Assembly: GCA_900318555.1 (NCBI GenBank)
Contig: ONKX01000003.1
Coordinates: 53,959-117,958 of the forward strand
Direction: 5' to 3'
Source of the DNA: an uncultured Prevotellaceae bacterium
Lineage (GTDB): Bacteria > Bacteroidota > Bacteroidia > Bacteroidales > Bacteroidaceae
DNA: 64,000 nt
Position numbers and translations under genes: made by a program. Position 1 is the stretch's first letter. Each line of letters opens with the position of its first letter. Under the pieces are notes generated by a model. It was given only the letters and a program-made list of their open reading frames with translations. It was not told the origin of the DNA and made no database searches. This document shows positions 19,597 to 28,022 of the stretch, in pieces.

Positions 19597-21354
19597 ATGA
19601 GGTGGTTGTTCTTCATATTGGTTTTGACGACAGGGTTGGCTTGTTTCGCACAGGACAGCCAGGAAGACATTTCTCTTACCTCTCACCCTTCATCTCTCAC
19701 CTCTCAAAAATACGACGCTTTCTTCCTGGATGCCATTTGTCAGCGGGAGAAGGGCAACAACGATGCTGCCTTTGACCTGTTGCGCCATTGCGTGGAACTG
19801 GACTCCACGCGTTCGGAGGCTTACTTCTATCTGGCTCCCTACTACCGCGCCATGAAAGACAAGGACCAGCAGTTCTATTGCATCAAGAAGGCCGCAGAAC
19901 TGGAACCCAATAATGCCACTTATCTGGAGACACTGGGCGAGGCCTATATCGCACAACGCCAGTATGCTGAGGCGGCAGAGGTGCTGGAACAGCTCTATGA
20001 CGTCAATCACAACCGTACGGATGTGTTGGGCATGTTGATACAGCTCTACGAGGAGTTGGAGGACTACGACAACGCCATTCAGATGCTGAACAAGCTGGAG
20101 ATTGCCGAGGGCAAGAGTGAGCGTCTGTCGTATGCCAAGAGTCAGCTATACACCCGGAAGGGCGATAAGCGGGCAGCCATTCAGGAGATGAAACAGTTGC
20201 AGGAGCAGTATCCCAACGACCTGAACTATCTCTGCCTGTATGCCAATGCGCTGACGATGAACGACCAGCAGAAACAGGCCATACGCATCTACGAGGATGT
20301 GCTACGTCAGGAACCCGACAACCGTAGTGCACTGATGGGACTGATGGCTTACTATTACGACCAGAAAGACTCGGTGAAGACGGAGCTGTACCGCGAGCGC
20401 CTCCTGCTGAACAAGAATGCCACACAGGAAGACCGGGTGGCGTTGTTGCGACAACTGATTGGCGAGAGCGAACAGAACGGTGGCGACTCGACACGTGTGC
20501 TGCAACTGTTCCACCGCATCCTGCAGATGCCGCAGAACGATGCTGATATGGCACTGTTTTGTGCGACGTATATGAATATGAAACAAATGCCGCGGGACAG
20601 CATTCAGGCCGTTTTGGAACAGGCACTGGCCATTGCTCCCGACAATGCTGCCGCCCGTCTGCAGCTGGTGAGCTATGCCTGGCAGGCGGAGGACAAGGAC
20701 CGCGTGATAGCGTTGTGTCATGATGCCCGCCAGTATAATCCCGATGAAATGGCCTTCTACTACTATCAGGGCATTGCCTACTACCAGAAGGACCAGTTGG
20801 ACGATGCACTGAACGCCTTCCAGAACGGCATCAGCGTCATTACCGATCAGAGCGACCCAGCCATCGTCAGCGACTTCTATGCTGTCATGGGTGATATCCT
20901 GCACCAGAAGGGCAAGGACCGTGAGGCTTTTGCCGCCTACGACTCCTGCCTCGTATGGAAGGACGACAACATCGGTTGCCTGAACAACTACGCCTACTAC
21001 CTTAGTGAGTTGGGACGGGAACTGAACAAAGCCGAGCAGATGTCGTATCGCACCATCAAGGCTGAACCCAAGAATGCCACCTATCTTGACACATACGCCT
21101 GGATACTCTTTATGCAACAGCGCTATAGCGAGGCGAAGGTGTATATCGACCAGACGCTGCAGTGTGACAGCGACACGTCGGCAGTATTGCTTGAACATGC
21201 CGGCGACATCTACTACCACTGTGGCGACAAGGAACAGGCGCTGGTCTATTGGCAACAGGCACTGGACCGAGCTTCGGAGAAGTCGGAGGTGAAAGACGAC
21301 CGCAGACAGATACTCACCAGAAAGATAAAACTTAAAAAATATTTGAAAGAATGA
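19597..21354 (+). CDS. Exported tetratricopeptide-repeat protein
   Basis: A protein of about 585 residues with signal peptide MRWLFFILVLTTGLACFAQ and tandem TPR helices over most of its length (for example EAYFYLAPYYRAMKDKDQQFYCIKKAAELEPNNATYLETLGEAYIAQ and DDALNAFQNGI), likely a periplasmic or outer-membrane scaffold. The ATG at 19597 is preferred to a GTG three bases earlier. Just after the signal peptide, SLTSHPSSLTS is encoded by a five-unit CCTCTNA-type heptad array. It lies 13 bp after dut and overlaps the next gene by 4 nt. The exact role is unknown; the neighbours suggest cell-envelope work. Confidence 0.88.
   Translation: MRWLFFILVLTTGLACFAQDSQEDISLTSHPSSLTSQKYDAFFLDAICQREKGNNDAAFDLLRHCVELDSTRSEAYFYLAPYYRAMKDKDQQFYCIKKAAELEPNNATYLETLGEAYIAQRQYAEAAEVLEQLYDVNHNRTDVLGMLIQLYEELEDYDNAIQMLNKLEIAEGKSERLSYAKSQLYTRKGDKRAAIQEMKQLQEQYPNDLNYLCLYANALTMNDQQKQAIRIYEDVLRQEPDNRSALMGLMAYYYDQKDSVKTELYRERLLLNKNATQEDRVALLRQLIGESEQNGGDSTRVLQLFHRILQMPQNDADMALFCATYMNMKQMPRDSIQAVLEQALAIAPDNAAARLQLVSYAWQAEDKDRVIALCHDARQYNPDEMAFYYYQGIAYYQKDQLDDALNAFQNGISVITDQSDPAIVSDFYAVMGDILHQKGKDREAFAAYDSCLVWKDDNIGCLNNYAYYLSELGRELNKAEQMSYRTIKAEPKNATYLDTYAWILFMQQRYSEAKVYIDQTLQCDSDTSAVLLEHAGDIYYHCGDKEQALVYWQQALDRASEKSEVKDDRRQILTRKIKLKKYLKE
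19672..19706 (+). repeat. CCTCTCA-type heptad array (5 units) in the TPR gene
   Basis: Units TCTCTTA, CCTCTCA, CCCTTCA, TCTCTCA, CCTCTCA lie end to end and encode a Ser/Thr-rich stretch just past the signal peptide. Same repeat family and strand as 14204, 49574 and 50202. Confidence 0.8.
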
Positions 21355-22205
21355 AAACAGTACGTATTTTGAAAATTGCCGCAGTGGCACTTACGTTGGT
21401 TGCTGTAACATCGTGTCACACGAATCGTAAGGCTGTCAAGGAGACGCCGACAGAGGTCAAAATCGACACACTGAAGAGACAGGCCTTCTTGCAGAAGGTA
21501 AGTGACAACGCCCAGCACGCCCGTTTCATCACCTCAAAGGTGAAATTCAGCGTGGAAGTAGGAGCACGTCAGATGACGCTCACGGGAAATTTGAAGATGA
21601 AGCGCGACGACGTCATCCGTCTGCAGCTCATGGCCTTCGGTTTCGTGGAGGCCGGACGCCTGGAGTTTACCAAGGAGTATGTGCTCATCATGGACCGCAT
21701 CAACAAGCTCTACATGAAAGTGCCGTATGCCCAGATGGACTTCCTGCGTAACAGCCAGATTGACTTCTATGTGCTGCAGTCGCTATTCTGGAACGAACTC
21801 TTCCAGCCCGGTAAGATGAAGGTCACCGACGAAGCCCTGAAGCTGTATCGTACTGATATGGGCGGCGACGATGCTGTCATTGCGATGGAGAACGGCAAGA
21901 TGTCATATCGCTGGTTGGCAGACAAGGGCAGCGCCCTGGTGAAGATGGCTAACATCATGTATAACGACAAGTTCCGTGGTAACTACCAGTTGAATTGGGA
22001 CTATGAGGACTTCCAGTCGGCCAACCGCAAGTTCTTCCCGATGCAACACAAGATTTCGTTTACCACTCCCGAGAAGGAAGTGAAGTTGGGGATGACGCTC
22101 AACTACATGGGTGCTGACGAAAACTGGGAGACCCGTACGGAAGTATCAAGCAAATATCGTCAGGTGTCCGTTGAGGAGATCCTTCAGCGCTTTATGTCAC
22201 TCTAA
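21351..22205 (+). CDS. DUF4292-family lipoprotein
   Basis: A 284-residue predicted lipoprotein. The signal peptide ends in VAVTSCHTNRK with Cys as the likely lipidated residue. The body (KVKFSVEVGARQMTLTGNLKMKRDDVIRLQL; GRLEFTKEYVLIMDRINKLYMKVPYAQ) matches the DUF4292 family of Bacteroidetes, which looks like a LolA/LolB-type lipid-binding beta fold. It overlaps the TPR gene by 4 nt and precedes the EnvC-like gene by 9 bp, so a role in outer-membrane or peptidoglycan maintenance is likely but unproven. Confidence 0.85.
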   Translation: MKTVRILKIAAVALTLVAVTSCHTNRKAVKETPTEVKIDTLKRQAFLQKVSDNAQHARFITSKVKFSVEVGARQMTLTGNLKMKRDDVIRLQLMAFGFVEAGRLEFTKEYVLIMDRINKLYMKVPYAQMDFLRNSQIDFYVLQSLFWNELFQPGKMKVTDEALKLYRTDMGGDDAVIAMENGKMSYRWLADKGSALVKMANIMYNDKFRGNYQLNWDYEDFQSANRKFFPMQHKISFTTPEKEVKLGMTLNYMGADENWETRTEVSSKYRQVSVEEILQRFMSL

Positions 22206-22214
22206 TCCTTCTGG

Positions 22215-23810
22215 ATGAAGCGATTAAGTATCATATTCTTCTTATTGGCCTTCACCCTGGCTCCTTATGCGCAGCAGAAAAAGACTGCCCGGAAGCCAGC
22301 GGCGAAGAAGACCGCTACGACCAGCAAGAAATCCGGCAAATCCGGAAAATCCAGTAAATCGGGAAAGTCCGGAAAATCTGCTAAGCCTGCCCAGCCTACT
22401 GTGAAGTCCCTGCAGAACCAGCGCCAGCAGATACAGCAGGAAATCAAGAAACAGGAATCCCGTTTGCGCGACAACGAAAAGGATGTCAAGCGTCGGTTGC
22501 AGAACTTGATGGTGCTCAACAACGAGATTGAAGGCAAGTGCCGCACGATAGACACCATCCGTAAGGATATCAGTCATATGGATGTGGAAATCGAGATGCT
22601 GATGACGCAGTTGGAGGAGTTGCAGGACGAGCTGAACGAGCGCAAGGCGAATTATGTGAAGTCGATGCGCTATATGCACCGTAACCGTTCGGCGCAGAGT
22701 CAGCTGATGTTCATTTTCAGTGCCGACAACCTGATGCAGATGTTCCGTCGCATGCGTTTTATGCGGGAATATGCCAGTTTCCAGCGTGCACAGGGTGAGG
22801 AGGTAAAAGAGAAACAGGAGGAGGTCAACCAGAAGTTCCAGCAGTTGACCAATGCCCAGGAACACAAGCGCGTATTGCTGTCGAAGGACGAGCAGGAGCG
22901 CCGTGCACTGGAAGGCAAGCAGACCGAACAACAGACGATGGTCAATACGTTGCAGAAGGAACAGAAGACCATCCAGAATATCATTGCCCAGCAGAAGAAG
23001 AAGGATGCTGCACTGAATGCTCAGATTGACCGTCTGATAGCTGAGGAGGTGGCTCGACAGAAGGCTAAGGCTGCCGCTGAGGCGAAGAAGCGTGCAGAGG
23101 CGGAGGCCGCCAAGAAACGTGCTGCCGAACTGGCGCGTAAGAAAGCCGCTGCTGAGGCTGCCGCTCGCGAGAATGCCCGTCGTATTGCTGAGGCCAAAGC
23201 GAGGGAAGAGAAAGCCAAGAGGGAAGCACAGGCTGCCAAGGATAAGAAAGAACGTGAGGCTGCCGAACAGCGGCTCCGTGAGGCGGAACAGAAACGTCTG
23301 GCAGCAGAGCGTCAGGCGGAAGCTGAGAATCGCGAACATGCCAAGGCTGTGGCTTCTGCCCGTAAGGAGGCTGACGAAGCCCTGCGTGTACCTACGGAGG
23401 ATATGCGCATCAGTGGCAGTTTTGCCAACAACCGTGGTCGTCTGCCCATTCCCATCACCGGTCCCTATCGCATTGTCAGCCATTATGGACAGTATAATGT
23501 AGAAGGTCTGAAAGGTGTGACGCTCGACAACAAAGGTATCAACATCCGTGGTGAGGCTGGTGCTCAGGCCCGTAGCATCTTCGACGGTGAGGTCAGTGCA
23601 GTGTTCAGTTTTGGCGGTTCCATGGTAGTTATGGTGCGTCACGGCAGTTACATCTCGGTATATTGTAATCTATCCAGCGTCAACGTACATCGTGGACAAA
23701 GGGTAAGCACCCGTCAGTCACTGGGTAGGGTGGGACAGGACAATATCCTGCAGTTCCAGTTGCGCCACGAGACGACGAAACTGAATCCCGAGTCGTGGCT
23801 GGGAAGATAA
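22215..23810 (+). CDS. EnvC-like murein hydrolase activator with degenerate LytM (M23) domain
   Basis: A 531-residue exported protein: signal peptide ending PYAQ, a Ser-Gly-Lys-rich low-complexity segment (about 22-60), long coiled coils (about 65-290), an Ala/Lys/Glu/Arg-rich helix (about 275-390) and a C-terminal LytM/M23 fold (about 405-531). Where active M23 enzymes have His-Lys-Gly-Ile-Asp-Ile, this one has NKGINIRG, and the usual His-x-His is LQFQL. The zinc ligands are therefore missing, as in EnvC/NlpD activators of amidases. It is probably a periplasmic activator of cell-division hydrolases rather than an enzyme. Confidence 0.88.
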   Translation: MKRLSIIFFLLAFTLAPYAQQKKTARKPAAKKTATTSKKSGKSGKSSKSGKSGKSAKPAQPTVKSLQNQRQQIQQEIKKQESRLRDNEKDVKRRLQNLMVLNNEIEGKCRTIDTIRKDISHMDVEIEMLMTQLEELQDELNERKANYVKSMRYMHRNRSAQSQLMFIFSADNLMQMFRRMRFMREYASFQRAQGEEVKEKQEEVNQKFQQLTNAQEHKRVLLSKDEQERRALEGKQTEQQTMVNTLQKEQKTIQNIIAQQKKKDAALNAQIDRLIAEEVARQKAKAAAEAKKRAEAEAAKKRAAELARKKAAAEAAARENARRIAEAKAREEKAKREAQAAKDKKEREAAEQRLREAEQKRLAAERQAEAENREHAKAVASARKEADEALRVPTEDMRISGSFANNRGRLPIPITGPYRIVSHYGQYNVEGLKGVTLDNKGINIRGEAGAQARSIFDGEVSAVFSFGGSMVVMVRHGSYISVYCNLSSVNVHRGQRVSTRQSLGRVGQDNILQFQLRHETTKLNPESWLGR

Positions 23811-23818
23811 GATTTCTT

Positions 23819-23882
23819 CGAAATTCCGAAATCCCGAAATGTCGAAATGTCGTAATAACGAAATCCCGTTATAACGACAACA
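23819..23882 (+). repeat. 8-bp CGAAATnn tandem array between convergent genes
   Basis: Eight consecutive octads starting CGAAATTC, CGAAATCC, CGAAATGT, CGAAATGT, then the diverged CGTAATAA, CGAAATCC, CGTTATAA, CGACAACA. The array fills the gap between the EnvC-like and M20 genes and runs over the M20 stop codon at 23869. No classical terminator hairpin is present here. Confidence 0.8.
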
Positions 23883-24957
23883 ACTCAACGTAAGTCTTGA
23901 TGGCTTGTTCTATCTCGCTGATGCAGATAAATTCGTCGGCAGAGTGGCTGCGTGCACTGTCGCCAGGACCCATCTTCAGCGAGAGGAACGGCATCAGGGC
24001 CTGATCACTCAGCGTAGGAGAGCCAAAAGGTACCAACCCCATCTGGAGACTTTTCATCACCAGCGGATGACCGATGGGGATGTGGGACGAAGACAGCCGG
24101 AACGAACGGGCTTTCAGTTGGCATTTCTTCATGTGCTTCTGCAAGAAGGAGAACAGGTATTCGTTCTGGTAGTATTCGTTCGTACGGACATCAATGACGA
24201 AACGGCACTCGTCGGGTACGACATTATGTTGTGTACCGCTATTCAATACCGTAACGGTCATCTTTGTGGGACCTAACAAAGGACTGCTCTTCTTGAAACG
24301 ATAGTCGCGCAGCCATACGAGGTCGTCTAGCGCCTCGTAGATGGCATTGACACCTTCCTCACGGGCAGCATGACCGCTCTTGCCGTAAGCAATGCCATCA
24401 ATCACCATCAAACCTTTCTCGGCAATGGCAGGATGCATCCCGGTAGGTTCACCTACAATAGCCACATCGATCTTGGGCAGTTCGGGCAGTGCCAGCGAAA
24501 AGCCTCCCGCACCGCTGACCTCTTCCTCACACGAAGCGAGATATACTATATTATAAGGTACGCGCGACAAGGCATCCTCGTTTTGTTCGCACTGCGAAGT
24601 TTCACTTCTCAGAATCCTATACACTTGCAACAGGCTCACCAGACCACCGCCGCAGTCGTTGGCCCCCAATCCATACAATCGGTCACCCTCCACGACCGGC
24701 GTGAACGGATCGCGCGTCCAGGTGCTGACAGGTTTGACGGTATCGATATGTGCGTTGAGCAGAAGTGTCGGTTTCTCGGCATCCAACTCTTCACATACCA
24801 GAATATTGTTGCCGATACGCTTGACAGGGAGCCCGCAGTTCTCGATGAAATCGGTCAAAATGTCAGCTGCAGCGGTTTCTTCGCGGCTTACAGAAGGGGT
24901 TGCAATGAGCTTTTTCAGCAGCTCGACAGCTTCGTTGGTGTATTGACTGATATCCAT
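23869..24957 (-). CDS. M20-family metallohydrolase, ArgE/DapE-like
   Basis: A 362-residue zinc hydrolase of the acetylornithine deacetylase/succinyl-diaminopimelate desuccinylase class. Likely metal-binding and catalytic residues are in NAHIDTV, GANDCGGG (bridging Asp), SCEEEVSG (catalytic Glu then ligand Glu), IVGEPTGM and the C-terminal RSHSADEF. In Bacteroidetes the close relatives deacylate N-acyl-ornithine in arginine synthesis, but other N-acyl substrates are possible. The start MDISQYTN at 24957 is chosen because a TATCTTTG -7 box sits only 8 bp upstream, inside the longer open frame. It diverges from the acyl-CoA ligase gene. Confidence 0.88.
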   Translation of the reverse strand: MDISQYTNEAVELLKKLIATPSVSREETAAADILTDFIENCGLPVKRIGNNILVCEELDAEKPTLLLNAHIDTVKPVSTWTRDPFTPVVEGDRLYGLGANDCGGGLVSLLQVYRILRSETSQCEQNEDALSRVPYNIVYLASCEEEVSGAGGFSLALPELPKIDVAIVGEPTGMHPAIAEKGLMVIDGIAYGKSGHAAREEGVNAIYEALDDLVWLRDYRFKKSSPLLGPTKMTVTVLNSGTQHNVVPDECRFVIDVRTNEYYQNEYLFSFLQKHMKKCQLKARSFRLSSSHIPIGHPLVMKSLQMGLVPFGSPTLSDQALMPFLSLKMGPGDSARSHSADEFICISEIEQAIKTYVELLSL

Positions 24958-24965
24958 AATTGCTG

Positions 24966-24973
24966 CAAAGATA
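24966..24973 (-). promoter_or_regulatory. -7 box of the M20 gene, implying a nearly leaderless mRNA
   Basis: The minus strand reads TATCTTTG followed by only eight bases before the ATG. With the usual start point 4-7 bases after the box, the 5' leader would be only a few bases long. Confidence 0.65.
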
Positions 24974-24979
24974 CGAATT

Positions 24980-25014
24980 TTTTCACTTTTCACTTTTCAT
25001 TTTTCACTTTTTTT
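24980..25014 (+). repeat. TTTTCAC/T heptad array between divergent promoters
   Basis: Four 7-bp units (TTTTCAC, TTTTCAC, TTTTCAT, TTTTCAC) and a T-run fill the space between the -7 boxes of the M20 and acyl-CoA ligase genes, where -33 elements would be expected. Confidence 0.7.
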
Positions 25015-25016
25015 TG

Positions 25017-25024
25017 TACCTTTG
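25017..25024 (+). promoter_or_regulatory. -7 box of the acyl-CoA ligase gene
   Basis: TACCTTTG matches the Bacteroidetes -7 consensus, 25 bp before the ATG at 25050. It rules out the longer upstream open frame beginning at 24960. Confidence 0.7.
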
Positions 25025-25049
25025 CACCAATATTAATAGAGAGAGGCTT

Positions 25050-26858
25050 ATGCAGACGAATTTACACATGTCAGTGCTGGTGCACGAACAGGCAAAGAAG
25101 TATGGCGATCGCGAGATGTTGATCTATCAGGATTTCGGTGGAAAGGAATGGAAATCGCTGTCCTGGAATCAGGTGTCGCAGACCGTCAAACAGGTGTCGA
25201 ATGCCCTGTTGAATCTCGGCGTGAAGGTGCAGGAGAATATCGGTGTTTTCTCCAATAATTCGGTGCAGTATATCGAGTGCGACTTCGGCGCCTGGGGTAT
25301 CCGTGCCGTGACCATCCCGTTCTATGCCACCAGTTCTGAACAGCAGATTCAGTTTATGGTGAACGATGCGAAGATTCGTTATCTCTTTGTCGGCGAACAG
25401 GACCAGTACGACAAGGCACGCCGTATCTTCTCGCTGTGTCCAACAATGGAGCGTATCATTGTCTTCGACCCCAGTGTGCACATCTCTACGCATGACCCTA
25501 ATGCCGTGTATTTCAGTGATTTCCTGAAATTGGGCGAGAACTTGCCACGCCAAACGGAAGTGGAAAAGTTACAACAGGAAGCTAACGACGACGATATCGC
25601 TAATATCCTTTATACCAGTGGTACGACAGGCGACTCAAAGGGCGTCATTCTGACTCACGGACAGTTCCATGCTGCCATGGTGGCTAACGACAAATGTGTG
25701 CCGGTGAACGAGAATGACCGAATTATGAATTTCCTGCCCTATACCCACATCTTCGAGCGTGGATGGGCCATTCTCTGTCTCTATGCCGGAGCCCGCATGA
25801 TTGTCAACACGCATCCGCAGGAGGTTCAGCAGTCCATGCGTGACACCCATCCTACGTGTATGTCGGCCGTACCCCGTTTCTGGGAGAAGGTCTACATGGG
25901 TGTGATGGACAAGATAGAACACTCCAGTGCCGTTCAGCGTAAGCTCTTTATGCATGCTTATAATGTTGGTCGCCGGCATAACATCGAATACCTCAGCAAG
26001 GGAAAGAAACCGCCTATGGCTCTCCATTTCGAATATGAGATGCTGAACCGCACTGTCTTCTCGCTGGTGCGCAAGGAACTGGGACTGGAAAATGCCCATT
26101 TCTTCCCTACGGCAGGTGCGGCAGTGTCGCCTCATGTTGAAGAATTCGTCCATTCCATCGGGATTAACATGGTAGTAGGCTACGGTCTGACGGAGTCGTT
26201 GGCTACCGTGAGTTGTAATCACCTGGGCGATCCTTGGACGGTGGGCAGCGTTGGCATTCCCATCGAAGGCATCGATATCAAGATTAGTGAAGAGGGCGAA
26301 ATCTTGTTGAAAGGTCCGACGATTACCATCGGATACCACAATCGTGAGGATTTGACGAAGCAGGCCTTTACAGAGGACGGCTACTTCAGGACGGGTGATG
26401 CCGGCTACCTGAAAGATGGCGAGTTGTTCCTGACTGAGCGCATTAAAGACCTCTTTAAGACGTCGAACGGCAAATACATCGCACCGCAGATGATTGAATC
26501 GAAGCTGTTGGTCGACAAGTTCATCGACCAGATAGCCATCATAGCCGATGAGCGCAAGTTCGTCTCCGCCCTCATCATTCCCGTCTATACGCTCCTCGAG
26601 GAGTATGCCCGCGAACATGGCATCGCATTCGAGAGTCGCGAACAGCTCTGTGCCGACCCTCGCATCATCCAGATGATGAAGGAGCGCATCGATACCCTCC
26701 AGCAACAGCTGGCGCATTACGAACAGGTAAAACGCTTCACGCTGCTGCCTCACCACCTCTCTATGGAGAAGGGAGAACTTACTAACACGCTCAAGATCCG
26801 CCGTCGTGTCCTCAACGAGAACTACAAGAGCGAGATTGACGCAATGTACGCAGAATAA
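25050..26858 (+). CDS. Long-chain fatty acid--CoA ligase (AMP-forming)
   Basis: A 602-residue adenylate-forming enzyme that activates fatty acids to acyl-CoA through an acyl-AMP intermediate, probably at the inner membrane face. Diagnostic motifs are the P-loop YTSGTTGDSKGVILTH (about residue 190), YGLTESLATVS (about 375), and the adenylation/hinge motif RTGDAGYLKDGELFLTERIKDLFKTSNGKYIAP (about 450-480). Length is typical of FadD-like ligases of Bacteroidetes. The MQTNLHMS start is supported by the -7 box upstream. It lies 9 bp before prfB and may share its transcript. Confidence 0.92.
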   Translation: MQTNLHMSVLVHEQAKKYGDREMLIYQDFGGKEWKSLSWNQVSQTVKQVSNALLNLGVKVQENIGVFSNNSVQYIECDFGAWGIRAVTIPFYATSSEQQIQFMVNDAKIRYLFVGEQDQYDKARRIFSLCPTMERIIVFDPSVHISTHDPNAVYFSDFLKLGENLPRQTEVEKLQQEANDDDIANILYTSGTTGDSKGVILTHGQFHAAMVANDKCVPVNENDRIMNFLPYTHIFERGWAILCLYAGARMIVNTHPQEVQQSMRDTHPTCMSAVPRFWEKVYMGVMDKIEHSSAVQRKLFMHAYNVGRRHNIEYLSKGKKPPMALHFEYEMLNRTVFSLVRKELGLENAHFFPTAGAAVSPHVEEFVHSIGINMVVGYGLTESLATVSCNHLGDPWTVGSVGIPIEGIDIKISEEGEILLKGPTITIGYHNREDLTKQAFTEDGYFRTGDAGYLKDGELFLTERIKDLFKTSNGKYIAPQMIESKLLVDKFIDQIAIIADERKFVSALIIPVYTLLEEYAREHGIAFESREQLCADPRIIQMMKERIDTLQQQLAHYEQVKRFTLLPHHLSMEKGELTNTLKIRRRVLNENYKSEIDAMYAE

Positions 26859-26867
26859 ATTAGAAAT

Positions 26868-27992
26868 ATGATAACATCCGATCAGTTAAAAGACGTATTA
26901 GATAGAACCGACGCTCTCTATCGCTACCTGAAGATAGATGAAAAGAAGATAGAGTACGAGGAAGAAGACCTTCGTACGCAGGCTCCTGACTTCTGGGAAG
27001 ACCAGAAACGTGCTGAGGAGCAGATGAAGAAGGTGAAGAGCATCAAGAAATGGCTTGACGGCTATCAGGCTGTGCGTACCGCTGCTGATGAACTGCAGCT
27101 CGCCTTCGACTTCTATAAAGAGGAGATGGTCACTGAAGAGGAGGTGGACCATGATTATCTAGTTTGTCTAGATCTTCTAGAAAGTCTAGAGCTGAAAAAC
27201 ATGCTCCGCCAGAAGGAAGACCCCATGGATGCCGTGCTGAAGATCAACTCCGGTGCCGGTGGCACTGAGGCTCAGGACTGGGCACAGATGCTGATGCGTA
27301 TGTATCAGCGCTGGGCTGAGGCGCACGACTATAAGGTAAGCATTGCTAACTTACAGGATGGCGATGAGGCGGGCATCAAGAGTGTCACCATGCAGATTGA
27401 GGGTGGTGAATATGCCTATGGCTATCTGAAGAGTGAGAACGGCGTCCATCGTTTGGTACGTGTGTCGCCCTATAATGCACAGGGCAAGCGTATGACGTCG
27501 TTTGCCTCGGTATTCGTAAGTCCTTTGGTTGACGATACCATTGAGGTATATGTCGACCCCGCCAAGCTCTCGTGGGACACGTTCCGCTCGAGTGGTGCCG
27601 GTGGACAGAACGTCAACAAGGTGGAGTCGGGTGTCCGTCTGCGTTACTGGTACACCGATCCTGATACGGGTGAGGAGGAGGAAATCCTCATTGAGAATAC
27701 CGAGACGCGTGACCAGCCCAAGAACAAGGAGCGTGCCATGGCCCTGCTGCGTTCGCAACTCTACGACCGCGCCATGCAGAAACGTCTGGAGGCGCAGGCA
27801 AAGATTGAGGCAGGCAAGAAGAAGATAGAGTGGGGCTCTCAGATTCGCTCCTACGTCTTCGACGACCGCCGTGTGAAGGACCACCGTACGAACTACCAGA
27901 CCAGTGACGTGGATGGTGTCATGGATGGAAAAATCGACGATTTCATCAAGGCTTACCTGATGGAATTCCCCACGAATGATGACGAAAGTTAA
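26868..27992 (+). CDS. prfB: Peptide chain release factor 2
   Basis: A 374-residue class-I release factor for UAA and UGA stops. The GGQ peptidyl-tRNA hydrolysis motif is in SSGAGGQNVNKVESG. The recognition loop reads VRVSPYNAQGKRMTSF, with SPY where E. coli RF2 has SPF. The frame is continuous from the start codon: the autoregulatory in-frame UGA and +1 shift site near codon 25 of E. coli prfB are absent (RYLKIDEK). Residues about 97-109 (LVCLDLLESLEL) are encoded by a TCTAGnnnn array with unusual CTA leucine codons, without changing the expected length. Confidence 0.96.
   Translation: MITSDQLKDVLDRTDALYRYLKIDEKKIEYEEEDLRTQAPDFWEDQKRAEEQMKKVKSIKKWLDGYQAVRTAADELQLAFDFYKEEMVTEEEVDHDYLVCLDLLESLELKNMLRQKEDPMDAVLKINSGAGGTEAQDWAQMLMRMYQRWAEAHDYKVSIANLQDGDEAGIKSVTMQIEGGEYAYGYLKSENGVHRLVRVSPYNAQGKRMTSFASVFVSPLVDDTIEVYVDPAKLSWDTFRSSGAGGQNVNKVESGVRLRYWYTDPDTGEEEEILIENTETRDQPKNKERAMALLRSQLYDRAMQKRLEAQAKIEAGKKKIEWGSQIRSYVFDDRRVKDHRTNYQTSDVDGVMDGKIDDFIKAYLMEFPTNDDES
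27158..27193 (+). repeat. 9-bp TCTAGnnnn tandem array (4 units) in prfB
   Basis: TCTAG cores start at 27158, 27167, 27176 and 27185, exactly 9 bp apart, with spacers TTTG, ATCT, AAAG and AGCT. It is the same architecture as the helicase array at 8581, in a conserved translation gene. Confidence 0.88.
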
Positions 27993-28022
27993 ACATTAAA
28001 CAATAACAAAAATATTACAACT

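Noticed and set aside
22242-23642. 466-residue open frame on the minus strand opposite the EnvC-like gene
   Set aside because: It is the antisense of a Lys/Ala/Glu-rich coiled-coil gene, gives a Leu/Ser-rich low-complexity product, and has no promoter or family signature.
24958-24993. Upstream extension of the M20 frame
   Set aside because: The -7 box TATCTTTG lies inside it, so it cannot be in the transcript.
24960-25049. Upstream extension of the acyl-CoA ligase frame
   Set aside because: It would translate through its own -7 box and a T-rich heptad array; the ATG at 25050 matches the family N-terminus.
26930-26950. Programmed +1 frameshift site in prfB
   Set aside because: The frame is open throughout and no in-frame UGA follows the RYL codons.
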